DNA of 64,000 nt from Clavaria fumosa (taxonomy: Eukaryota > Basidiomycota > Agaricomycetes > Agaricales > Clavariaceae), in the NCBI GenBank assembly GCA_951802425.1, contig OX637798.1, positions 2,294,001 to 2,358,000 on the forward strand, given 5' to 3'. A program made the translations under genes and the position numbers. Positions 12,672-24,060 of the stretch are shown in pieces. The stretch's first letter is position 1; every line of letters starts with the position of its first letter. The notes below the pieces were generated by a model. The model was given only the letters and a program-made list of their open reading frames with translations, was not told the origin of the DNA and did no database searches.

Positions 12672-13221
12672 GCGCCGGGACGGGAATGCGGTCAGCGTCA
12701 CGGGCCCTGCGCTGCCCCTGGGAATTGTAGAAAGCCGTATGGAACGAGGATTTTCGAGCCCAAAACTGAGGGCGACTCCGCTTGATGGGCAGAGCAACAG
12801 CAATAGCAGAGGTAGGTTGTCGTAATATTCAGCTTTGAGCTGCCTAGTCTGCTATCTTATTTTTTCTCTCTTGTCCGTAAACATTGCATATCAAAGATGA
12901 AGAGTCGCATTATTCATATTTGATCAGGATTACATCCAGGTCAAAGGTGATAATGATACGACTGGGCACTGGGAATGGACAGAAGACCAAAATCAATATA
13001 TAAAGAAACAGCATCACAGAGATGGACGAGGAGGTATACCGCGTTGTAAGGTTGACGACTATCACGAGCGAGTAGCGATGTATATAAAAGTATGAAATCA
13101 GACAAGATGAAAGTGGTAAAGGCCGAACGATGAAAAAGCATTAGATTATGCATCATTACAAGGCGAGCGCTTGCCAGTGAGACAAAGCCATAAGCGAGAT
13201 GGAAGGGGGGCGTTAGTTAGA
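12672..13221. other. Duplicated intergenic segment
   Basis: No gene is seen. 12672-12870 repeats 2230-2440 (the 3' flank of the exchanger), and 13080-13221 repeats 2450-2601 (the 3' flank of G-alpha). This supports a tandem segmental duplication covering exchanger, G-alpha and NLR. Confidence 0.6.
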
Positions 13222-14345
13222 TTATAGTAACTCTGCGTGGCGAAGACAGTCTCGCAGTATGATTCCTTCAACTGAAGATAACAGGCAGTCAGTCACGAGT
13301 TTGTTGTAGACAGGGTGCGGAAGGGGAGGGGGTAGTGAAAAGAGGTTTACAGTAGACAAGCTCATAATGCATACAGTTGGGAAGGCCTCAAAGGTCATGC
13401 ATTATGGGCCATATGCGTTATGCCGGGAAGGTCACAACACGTGACATGTGACTATTGTAAAGTGTGACATTGCAATTTGATGAAGTAAGCGCTTCACCCC
13501 TGCCTCTGCTTGCTCTCAGAACAGGCGGTGCTATAGTGTGCCGCCCTTTTGTTTAGCCTTCTTGTTCTTTGCGCTATCTGCATGCTGTTGATTACCCATA
13601 GATAGTATTTATACCAGCCTCAGACAGTAGTAAGGAGTTTGTTCACACATCATTGCACTACTGTGTGAACTCCAGGTGTGCCTGCACTGCTGTGAGATGA
13701 ATTCTGGGCGATGGCTGATGTTGCAGGGGCATTTGGGGACACTTTGGCTGATGGCTTGCATGTATATGGAGCTGGCCTGTTGCACACCTTGTGCCTGGGT
13801 TTGACAGGCATCATGAAATGGGCAAGACATGTTGAAAATTGAAAATTAGCACTCATTTGTAATTTGGTGAGCCACTCCAGTTTGTACTAGCAACCCACAC
13901 TATTGCATAACCTGGAAAATCTGAATGCATTATGTGTTATGCATGAAATTCCTAATTTCCCTGCTTCCCATGTTGGGAAGGACCCAAAACCGATGCATTA
14001 TTCAACTTATGCAGTAAGGCCACATGCATTATGAGCTTGTCAACTGTACTGGTGGCAAAAATGATCATCGTAATTTCCGTATCCTGTGCGCGCAGATCCA
14101 ATCAACGCGGAATCAGCTAAATGTCAATGCGCACGATGATTGAAGTAACGTGGAAGTAACGTGGAAGAAGAAGGGGAGTGTGGTGTATCTTCCTGAAAAA
14201 TCGTCATGTCAGAGGAAGATAATAGGGCAAAAAGAGAAAGAAGTGTTGAGGAGGACCATCTGCGTGCGCGCGAGCAAGGGGCTCATGCACACCACATTCC
14301 ACAGCCGGTAGCTGTCCACGCTCGGGTCCTCCACGAGCTTCTGGG
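13222..14345 (-). pseudogene. G-protein alpha subunit remnant, copy D (truncated, MITE-interrupted)
   Basis: The minus strand ends with VEGIILRDCLRHAELL at the TAA at 13222-13224, the C-terminus of the family. Near 14340-14240 it reads KLVEDPSV then YRLWNVVCMSPLLARTQMVL, the segment before the guanine-specificity box. The N-terminal half is absent: the coding remnant runs directly into the segment equivalent to 4095-4177 upstream of NLR1. A MITE splits the last intron at its 5' splice site. It is the paralogue of copy B. Confidence 0.65.
13350..14046. mobile_element. 697-bp MITE with 23-bp inverted ends and TA target duplication
   Basis: The left end reads CAGTAGACAAGCTCATAATG, and the right end is its inverted complement with one mismatch (CATTATGAGCTTGTCAACTG). 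TA flanks both sides (13348-13349 and 14047-14048). The paralogous sequence at 2733-2745 reads GGCTTACTGGTGGC with a single TA, so the empty site is known. TA duplication plus CAGT-type ends points to the Tc1/mariner group. No transposase is visible inside, so it would be non-autonomous. ATGCATTATG palindromes recur in its interior. Confidence 0.85.
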
Positions 14346-14402
14346 GGGACGTGGTTTGGGGGAGGGTGCGAAGGTAAATTCCCGCGGACATGGCAGGTCG
14401 GC

Positions 14403-14410
14403 GTCACATG
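14403..14410. other. Left target-site duplication of giant hAT (GTCACATG)
   Basis: This 8-mer directly precedes the left terminus TAGTGTTGC and is repeated exactly at 40907-40914. Eight base pairs is the target duplication length of the hAT superfamily. Confidence 0.92.
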
Positions 14411-14500
14411 TAGTGTTGCCACGGCTCAGCTCAGCTTGGCTTTGGCTTGGCTCACAGTATAAGCCATTTGGCAAGGCTTGGCTCGGAGCTGAGCTGATAT
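14411..14500 (+). repeat. Left terminal inverted repeat of giant hAT
   Basis: It begins TAGTGTTGCCACGGCTCAG, followed by several GGCTTGGCT/GGCTCAGCT words. The reverse complement of the right end begins TAGTGTTGCTTACAGCTTGG, so the outer 9 bp are perfect and the inner part is imperfect. Confidence 0.8.
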
Positions 14501-14860
14501 CCATGAGAGCGGCTGGCACAAAAGAGGCTTGAGCCAGGTGGGGACAAAGGGATCAAAGATTTTGTAGTAATGAAAGTTGTATTTGAATTATAATACAAAG
14601 CAATCTCATGGTATATAATAAAGATGTATGAGTACTTACTCCTAGTCTGAGAGGTGAAATGAAACTACCCTAAAGTAACTTGAAAATGGAGGGAATATGG
14701 GCCCAAAAACCCTGCTTTTGCACCATCTGAACTGATCCTTGTCATGACTTGCAATGAAGTCACAACTCACATGCGTACACTCCACTTTGAAGGTATCCAA
14801 CATAGCATATGTCATGAATAAATAACTGACTAGCTAACACCTCACCCATTCATTAGGAAT
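14500..14860. other. Unique sequence inside left end of giant hAT
   Basis: AT-rich sequence with no open frame or motif that I recognise. The matching position at the right end (40310-40770) has different sequence, so this part is not conserved between the arms. Confidence 0.4.
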
Positions 14861-16000
14861 GTAGGGCTTCAATAAGTGTATATATATCCAACAAAGCAGC
14901 ACAATTGCAATAGATCTTCAATTCATTAGTTGAGCTTAACCAATGGCAAGTAATCCACAACCTTCAACATTGCAAGCACACATGAAATGATGCTTGTCTA
15001 AAGATCAGGCATCAGACCTTAACAACGGTAATGGTCATTTAACTGCCCAGCCCAATATACAAGTATTCTTCCTAAGCCAGTACAACCTTGTGAAAAGGTA
15101 CGTCAATGACTCAGTCCAGAATAGGCCAGTCACCCATGAAGCAAGAAGGCATACTTGAAGAATGTTGCTCATAGAGGTCAAACAACCACTCTAAGTTTCA
15201 TTCTCTTTCAACCCTCTTATAAGATAAGAAAACATGGCTATCATGAGTGCCAGTGTCACACAACAGACATGCTGTGAATAACTCCAACACTCATAATGCC
15301 TTACATCCATATAACAACTGCCCAGCCCAAAAATGTTACTTAAGGATCAAGACTTATTATAATCAGTACACCCTTATACAATAAGATCAATGATCAAGTC
15401 AAGATTGCAGCATCACTGAGAAAGCATACTTGATGAAAATAACATAGGTCATCTTCACTTTCAACCTTCCCTTACTATAGGAAAGATAGGCTCCCATGAG
15501 CATAAGTTTCCCAAGACATATATGTCGTGAATAACATTTTGCAGTAAAAATGTTATTCAAGGATCAAGGCTTAATCAGTACACCCTTATACAAGAAGGTA
15601 CATCAATGATCAAGTCAAGATTGTGGCATCACTGAGAAGGCATATTTGATGACAATAACATAAGTTATCTTCACTTTCAACCTTCTCTTACTATAGGAAA
15701 GATAGGCTCCCATGAGCATAAGTTTCCCAAGACATATATGTCATGAATAACATTTTGCAATACAAATGTTATTCAAGCACCCAATACACCTTTGTGAAAA
15801 GGTACATCAATTACTCAGTCCAAAATAGGTCAGTCACTCATGAAACAAGAAGGCATACTTGAAGAATGTCACTTGTAGAGGTCAAACAACCACTCCAAGC
15901 TTTATTCTCTTTCAACCTCCTCATGTGAAATGAAAGTGCAGATGCAGAGTCATACAACAGATATGTTGTGAATAACTCCAAGACCCACTAAAACCTCACT
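14860..16000. repeat. Left arm of hAT: inverted counterpart of right arm
   Basis: Blocks here recur as reverse complement at 39417-40300 and 32560-32813. They include words such as GGCTCCCATGAGCATAAG and AACATTTTGCA. Two roughly 210-bp blocks with the AGGTCATC/AAGTTATC...CTTTCAACCTT pattern lie in tandem at 15340-15780. The paired sequences are interrupted on the right by the Helitron. Confidence 0.75.
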
Positions 16001-16004
16001 TCCA

Positions 16005-16800
16005 TATAGTAGGAAAGTGTGGCTACTATAAGTGCCAGTATTGCCCAACAGATATGTCGTGAATAACTTTAGCACCAATTTCACCTTACAATCCATATAG
16101 TAGGAAAGCATGGCTACTATAAGCACCAGTGTTGTACAACAGATATGTCGTGAATAACTTTAGCACTCATTTCACCTCACAATCCATATAGTAGGAAAGT
16201 ATGGCTACTATAAGCACCAGTGTTGTACAACAGATATGTCGTGAATAACTTTGGCACCAATTTCACCTTACAATCCATATAGTAGGAAAGCATGGCTACT
16301 ATAAGTGCCAGTGTTGTACAACAGATATGTCGTGAATAACTTTAGCACTCATTTCACCTCACCATCCATATAGTAGGAAAGTATGGCTACTATAAGCACC
16401 AGTGTTGTACAACAGATATGTCGTGAATAACTTTGGCACCAATTTCACCTTACAATCCATATAGTAGGAAAGCATGGCTACTATAAGCACCAGTGTTGTA
16501 CAACAGATATGTCGTGAATAACTTTGGCACCAATTTCACCTTACAATCCATATAGTAGGAAAGCATGGCTACTATAAGCACCAGTGTTGTACAACAGATA
16601 TGTCGTGAATAACTTTAGCACTCATTTCACCTCACCATCCATATAGTAGGAAAGTATGGCTACTATAAGCACCAGTGTTGTACAACAGATATGTCGTGAA
16701 TAACTTTAGCACTCATTTCATCCTACAATCCATATAGTAGGAAAGTATGGCTAATGTAAGTGCCAGTGTTGTACAACATATATGTTGTGAATAACTCTAA
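16005..16800 (+). repeat. 91-bp tandem repeat, left arm (about 9 copies)
   Basis: The unit starts CCATATAGTAGGAAAG, continues with TGGCTACTATAAG and a TTGTACAACA palindrome, and ends in ATATGTCGTGAATAAC. Units differ by a few bases. The same family is present in inverted orientation at 31735-32520. ATATGTCGTGAATAA is the most constant word and also occurs singly throughout the arms. Confidence 0.9.
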
Positions 16801-16964
16801 CACCCACCAGTTAAGGATCTAATTCAGTAATTACTAGGCACACTACAAAAGCAAAGTGAGGAATCACTAACAGGTCTACAAACTCTGTGACATAGAGTGT
16901 AGTAAAAGTAATCCACTACTAACAAGAATACAACACTCAAGTAAGTAATGTAGAATACAATGAG

Positions 16965-19400
16965 ACTACAAGACTTATATAGGTATGTACTAATGAGACT
17001 ACTAATGAGACTACAAGACTTGTATAGGTGTATACTAATGAGACTACAAGACTTGTTTAAGAGATTATTAATGGGACTACAAGACTTGTATAAGTGATTA
17101 CTAATGAGACTACATGACTTGGATAGGTGTATACTAATGAGACTACAAGACTTGTTTAGGTGATTACTAATGAGACTACAAGACTTGTATAAGTGATTAC
17201 TAATGAGACTACAAGACTTGTATAGGTGTATACTAATGAGACTACAAGACTTGTTTAGGTGATTACTAATGAGACTACAGAACTTGTATAGCTGTATACT
17301 AATGAGACTACAAGACTTGTATAAGTGATTACTAATGAGACTACAAGATTTATTTAAGAGATTACTAATGGGACTACAAGACTTGTATAGGTGTATACTA
17401 ATGAGACTACAGAACTTGTATAGGTGTATACTAATGAGACTACAAGACTTGTATAGGTGTATACTAATGAGACTACAAGACTTGTATAAGTGATTACTAA
17501 TGAGACTACATGACTTGGATAGGTGTATACTAATGAGACTACAAGACTTGTATAAATGAGACTACAAGACTTGTTTAAGAGATTACTAATGGGACTACAA
17601 GACTTGTATAAGTGATTACTAATGAGACTACATGACTTGGATAGGTGTATACTAATGAGACTACAAGACTTGTATAGGTGTATACTAATGAGACTACAAG
17701 ATTTATTTAAGAGATTACTAATGGGACTACATGACTTGTATAGGTGTATACCAATGAGACTACAATTCTTGTATAGGTGTATACTAATGAGACTACAAGA
17801 CTTGTAGAAGTGATTACTAATGAGACTACAAGACTTGTATAAGTGATTAATAATGAGACTACAAGATTTGTATAGGTGTATACTAATGAGACTACAAGAC
17901 TTGTATAAGTGATTACTAATGAGACTACAATTCTTGTATAGGTGTATACTAATGAGACTACAAGACTAATGAGACTACAAGACTTGTATAAGTGATTACT
18001 AATGAGACTACATGACTTGTATAGGTGTACACTAATGAGACTACAAGACTTGTATAGGTGTATACTAATGAGACTACAAGACTTGTATAGGTAATTACTA
18101 ATGAGACTACATGACTTGGATAGGTGTATACTAATGAGACTACATCTCTTGTATAGGTGTATACTAATGAGACTACATGACTTGGATAGGTGTATACTAA
18201 TGAGACTACATGACTTGGATAGGTGTATACTAATGAGACTACAAGACTTTTATAGGTGTATACTAATGAGACTACAAGATTTATTTAAGAGATTACTAAT
18301 GGGACTACAAGACTTGTATAGGTGTTTACCAATGAGACTACAATTCTTGTATAGGTGTATACTAATGAGACTACAAAACTTGTTTAAGAGATTACTAATG
18401 GGACTACAAGACTTGTATAAGTGATTACTAATGAGACTACATGACTTGGATAGGTGTATACTAATGAGACTACAAGACTTGTATAGGTGTATACTAATGA
18501 GACTACAAGATTTATTTAAGAGATTACTAATGGGACTACATGACTTGTATAGGTGTATACCAATGAGACTACAATTCTTGTATAGGTGCATACTAATGAG
18601 ACTACAAGACTTGTAGAAGTGATTACTAATGAGACTACAAGACTTGTATAAGTGATTACTAATGAGACTACAAGACTTGTATAGGTGTATACTAATGAGA
18701 CTACAAGACTTGTATAAGTGATTACTAATGAGACTACAATTCTTGTATAGGTGTATACTAATGAGACTACAAGACTTGTATAAATGAGACTACAAGACTT
18801 GTTTAAGAGATTACTAATGGGACTACAAGACTTGTATAAGTGATTACTAATGAGACTACATGACTTGGATAGGTGTATACTAATGAGACTACAATTCTTG
18901 TATAGGTGATTACTAATGAGACTACAAGACTTGTTTAAGAGATTACTAATGGGACTACAAGACTTGTATAGGTGTATACTAATGAGACTACAAGACTTGT
19001 ATAAGTGATTACTAATGAGACTACATGACTTGGATAGGTGTATACTAATGAGACTACAATTCTTGTATAGGTAATTACTAATGAGACTACATGACTTGGA
19101 TAGGTGTATACTAATGAGACTACAAGACTTGTATAGGTGTATACTAATGAGACTACAAGACTTGTATAGGTGTATACTAATGAGACTACATGACTTGGAT
19201 AGGTGTATACTAATGAGACTACAAGACTTGTATAGGTGTATACTAATGAGACTACAAGACTTGTATAAGTCATTACTAATGAGACTATAAGTGATTGCTA
19301 ATGAGACTACAGACCTCTTATGGGTGATTACTAATGAGGCTACAAAACTCGTATAAGTGATTGTTAATGAGACTACAGAACTCATATAGACCATTACTAT
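16965..19400 (+). repeat. 33-bp satellite array, left side (about 70 copies)
   Basis: The unit is TAATGAGACTACAAGACTTG followed by TATAGGTGTATAC or TATAAGTGATTAC, 33 bp in all. The ACAAGTCTTGT word at its centre is a 5-bp inverted repeat around a T when read across the unit in the other orientation. Because 33 is a multiple of three, long open frames appear by arithmetic. The array runs in the opposite orientation to the one at 24060-31610. Confidence 0.95.
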
Positions 19401-19935
19401 TGAGACTACAAAACTCATTTGTCTATGCTTAGAACATTTTTTGTTGGGTAGTTTGAGTCTAAAAGTTATTCACAGCATATATAGCACTTGACTCATGAGT
19501 CTATCACAGTCATGGATCCCTAGTATAATCTTTGGCAAGCGTGTATTTTATTCACGACATATATGATATTAGACACTGGAGACAACTAGAGCCATACATT
19601 TCTTACTTATGAGTGGGTACATGGGTGACTTAGTCATATGATACAAATGATAAATGATGCTATTTGAATGATTGGCATCCTTACATTGTATCCTATATTA
19701 CTTTGCACATTTGTGGCTGTATTATGTGGTGGTTTGCTAGCTTCTCGATGTAGAGATTGTCTCTCCGCCTTCAGTCTACTCTACTTAGGAGTTGCATATT
19801 TTGCACTTGCTCTCCTTGTGATAACTGTATGCAGACATTAGAGACGTTTAATGTTGCATCCATTAAGCATACCCATTGTTGACTCAGGCAAAGGATGAAT
19901 AATGAAATTGTCATTGTGCGATTATGAATGTGTAT
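19401..19935. other. 3' flank of hAT transposase
   Basis: No gene is seen. It carries two isolated copies of the arm motif (TTATTCACAGCATATAT near 19468 and TTATTCACGACATATATG near 19550). This shows that the motif extends up to the transposase gene. Confidence 0.5.
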
Positions 19936-22900
19936 TTACTGTCCCGTACTAGGACCAGGTTCAGCAAGTGTCTTCATGTAGGAACGAAGATCCTCAGGCA
20001 CTACTTGAGCTGCCTGCTGCTCCAACTCTGCTACTTCGTCCTCCCACTTCTGGCCTTTGCTAAAATTCAGCTCCTCTCCTTTCCTGAAGAAATATTTCAG
20101 AATTTGTAATGATTCCATTAGTGCTGGAGAGATCCTGCTTCGTCTTGCAGTCATTGTTTCTTTTCCTGATGAAAAGATGCGTTCACATGGCACACTTGTC
20201 GCTTGGATAGGTATAATATCCATTGCCAATTGAAACAGTCGTGGGTATCGATTTTGAGATTCCTTAAAGAACCTAAGTGAACTGTTGATTTGAAGGGTTG
20301 GCCACTTACCTGCCAGAATGAGATGGCACTTGTTCCCATCTCAGTATCATTCAAGTACTGGTCTACTTCCCGATTAACTGAACGGTCCTGGCCATTAGAG
20401 TGTTTGTGTCGAAGCCAGAGAATATCTGCAGCACTCTGCTCTATTTCTCCATCTGCTTTGTCTTGTTTAGATGGCTCTGTGGGTTGTCCTTGTCCATAGG
20501 ATGACACCTGAAGGATATGTTAGGCATAATTGTTATACATTTTATCTGACTCACTGCATTGATCAAAGCCTGTCTGGCTGTTTGGTATCTCATAGGATCT
20601 GAGTCACGAAATGCATTGAGTTTGCTCTCTGGATCAAGTGCTAAAAGACATAATTTATAATGTGTTAACCAGAAAGAGGTCAACTCACCCATTGCTATCA
20701 CATAGGCAGGAACTTCCTTTGCATAGTCAAAGTAGTCTTGGAGTTTTTGTATTCCAAGCTCAATGATGGGACCTGCTGCGTCTTCTTCCTCTGCAAGCTC
20801 CTCCCATCTAGCAATGAATGCCTCAAAGGCAGAAATTGCATGGCATAAAGTTGGTGTGTTTTCAAGAGCCAACATATGTTGAAACGCATGGGGCACCTGA
20901 TCAATAATAGTTTTAACTTAGAGCTTATATCACATAAGGATGAGACCTCAAGGATGGCTTTGTAAAGTTTCAACTTCTTCCAGTCTTCAGATTTTAGGGC
21001 ATGTTTCCTGAGCTGAGGAAATTCATCGTACTGAAGGAGCTTTTCAATTGCCTACAGAATAATTTGAGCATCACATCTCAAAGCTTTCTAAGACATACCT
21101 TTCTGAGAGCTAAAGCACGCTTAATCATAAGGTGTGTTGAGGACCACCTTATGTCAGTGTCGGAGAGTAGTTGCAAGTTCTTCTTGTTAACCTCTTGTAC
21201 AATTGATGAGAAGCCTTGCCGACAAAGAGAAGAATTCCGAATCTGTGGAGGTTTCTTTAATGCATTTGACAGAATGATGAGGAGCCATACAGAGATAATG
21301 AGGGAACGTAGCACTGCAATACTATCTTTCTGTGTTGCTGGACCAGAATTATAGTCAGGTGCATTGGCTGCTGCAAATTGGATGTGTGTAATGGCCTTGA
21401 GAGTAGCTTTACATGCCAAGTTTACTATGTGAGCAAAGCAACTAAGGCAAATTCTCAACCTCCATGTAAATGTTCACAATTCAAATTACCCACCATATTC
21501 TTTGCTCATACTGATCAAATTGGATGCCTCGGTCATGTAGGACTTCTTCCAATGATGCCATCATGGTATCATTGTTAGAGGCATTGTCTGATGTGATCCA
21601 GCCAACCTAGACTTCAGTCAGACATAATATATATGAATACAAAATGTTTCTCACTTTCTCTGCAATCTTGAGGCAGTCTATAATGTACAGAAAGCAATGT
21701 GCGAGGTGCTCCCCAGTGTGGCGCCCAGGGATTCTATGAAATCCAATCAAATCAGCTCTGAGTCGAAGTTGCTTATGTTGCCCTGCAACAGTGTTTGCTT
21801 CAATTGGTTGGACCCAGTGGGCAGTAACGGCCATGTATGGGACTTGATTGGGGTCTGTCCAGACATCTGTTGTGAATGAAACCTTCCCAAGTGACATCTG
21901 TATGGATTCAGCACCTGTTTGATTAGGGATAGAGTACAACATACTTTCAGCTCCTCAGCTAAGTGATCAATATAGGTCTGGTAGACCTTATTGATATGAG
22001 TGTAAATGGCAGTACGATGAGGAATGTCTGCTTCCTTGAGCTCCCGTCGCAGAAGTAAGAAGATCTTGCGTAAATGTGAAGATTCGATGACATTTAGGGA
22101 CTAAACCTGAAATCAGCATGGTTTGTGGATAGTGTTCTACTCTGACCTGGTCATCAGCTACTATAAACTCAACTAGGGCATCAAGAAATGCCTGTTTTGA
22201 GAAAGGCTGGCGCCGTAACTGCTGTACTACATTGCCTGATGTTTTCCTGTATTCCTGGATGACTGGTTGAGCATCTTGAGCTGTAATCTCAATCCCAGCA
22301 TCATCACAGGCTTGGATCCACAATTCAATGTGGTTCTCATATAGATGACGCCTAAGAACTCCAGTTGATGTCTTATGGCTGAAGTCAATGACTTTATAGT
22401 CAGGATTGGCAGCTGAGAATTCCCTATTAACATTCAATAAGTAAGAATCATAACCTAAGTTCTATTGACCAATGACCACCCACAAGCAAAACTTGCAATA
22501 TTGTCTTTGTTCTCTCAGTTCAAAAAATGTCCTCACGTCAGTGGCCTTATGCTGTTTGTGCCGTTGTGGTTCCTTGCTTGGAGGGCCAGCTTGAGTAGGT
22601 GGAGGCTGAGCTTGAGCTTGAGATCCAGGAGGAACAATGGCATTAGGATGGGCACTCGTGTCAGATTCTGATTCTGAACCCAAGTCTAGTTCTGCCATTG
22701 CATCTGTGAAGTCCTCAACCCGAAGCTGAGAAGCTTGGGGTAGACTTGGTTTCAAGCCTACAATTGGATGAAATATAGGCTGGGGAATGCGAAAAGGAGT
22801 TGGTGATGGAGGCTGCATTGACCTATGTGGATGCCTGGATCGTGGAGTAAAAAGAACCTGGGCTGCTTGACTCCCTTACATTATTCAGTTAGTCATATAA

Positions 22901-23321
22901 TGTCTATTGAAGTCACAAATGTGCATCTACCTCTAGTAGCCATCTCATTCTGATGAAGTGCAACTTGGACAGGAAGTTTTGAAGGGCTTCTGATTGTGCG
23001 TTGTGGTCGTTTAACTGTCCCTATTCAATCAATGTCAGTCATGAACTAACATCCAACAAGTGAAGTATGCCTTGATTGGTTGTTGCAGCATCAACAGTAT
23101 CTGGGTTGACATTGGCAGACTCAGACCTGTGTTCTGTGGGATACATATTAGATGCTGTGCCACATAATAAACATAAACTGAAGATATGAAAGGAAGAATT
23201 GAAATGAAGAATAAGATGAGAGTAACAAACCGTCAACTTGGGAATGGGTCTGAGGATGCTCGTCTGAGGGCTTGACATGTTGCTTTTGATTGGTTTTGTT
23301 ATTCTTCTTTCTTGGGGCCAT
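19936..23321 (-). CDS. hAT-superfamily transposase (multi-exon)
   Basis: Reading from 23321 down, the start MAPRKKNN is followed by a basic, Ser/Pro-rich leader. A split BED zinc finger comes next (YCKFC near 22500, LRRHLYENHIE near 22335). PFSKQAFLDALVEFIVADDQ is at 22200, and SLNVIES with an RRELKEADIPHRT stretch at 22090-22010. The DDE core shows SFTTDVWTD near 21870, WITSDNASNND near 21580, CFAHIVNLACKAT near 21440 and DTDIRWSSTHLMI near 21160. The hAT dimerisation domain, SVPCERIFSSGKETMTARRS near 20190, and a final acidic tail end at 19936. Exons are separated by short GT-AG introns, and no definite lesion was seen. It should cut and paste elements with TAGTGTTGC ends; its central position makes it the likely source of mobility. 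Confidence 0.85.
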
Positions 23322-24060
23322 AGTGCTGTATTCAAGGAAGAAACTCAGTGATGCAGGAATGTGAACATATATGGTAGACCTGGCCCTGATTGTCCTACAT
23401 GTCAAACATTGCAAATGTCGTGAATAAATGGTGAAGGCTTGTTTGAAAATGCTTTCTTAGATACTCTATAATAGAGCTTAGGAGTCTTACTAGTAATTGG
23501 TTACCTGGATTGGCAGACTTGCCATCATGAAGTGGTGTGACTCTGTGAACTTGTTAGTAATTACTTGGTTTTGCCAGCAATGGGATACTTATAAGACTCT
23601 ATTGGGGAGTCTTTTGTTGTACTCTCATTAGTAATTAATTACTAACAAGTTACAAAACTCCATAGTAAAGTCTGGCTACTGAAGAGATCCTTGGACTCTG
23701 TCACAGAGTTTTGTCTTGTCACTTGGGTTACTTACATTGGGGTTGTAGTTGTGTGACTAATTACTTACTTAGGTTTTGTAGTATGTTAATAGTCACTAAG
23801 CTTATGATTGTAATCTTATTGATAATTACTTGTAGTAACACTTATTTGATTCACTTCCATGCATGAACTTTAGGGCAGGGTTATTTGAACTTTGCCACTT
23901 GTTCATGCATGCTAAAGATGGGGTGGAGGGGAAGAGGGGTTAAAGGCCCTTTGAGTCATATTAATAGTTACTTGTAGTCATGTCACTAATTACTTACTTT
24001 AGATTTGTAGTCATGTAAGTCATCACTTACTTAAGGGTTGTAGTCTGGTTAGTAATCACC
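23322..24060. other. 5' flank of hAT transposase, degenerate satellite
   Basis: No gene is seen. It holds AATGTCGTGAATAAATGG near 23415 (the arm motif) and scattered TAATTACTTACTT/GTTTTGTAGT words. These words grade into the 33-bp satellite beginning at about 24060. This is the likely promoter side of the transposase. Confidence 0.45.

Noticed and set aside
13609..13830. Short minus-strand frame in the MITE as a transposase
   Set aside because: 73 residues, no catalytic motif, and absent from the empty-site paralogue.
17622..19418. Repeated open frames in the left satellite on both strands
   Set aside because: Same arithmetic artefact as the right array.
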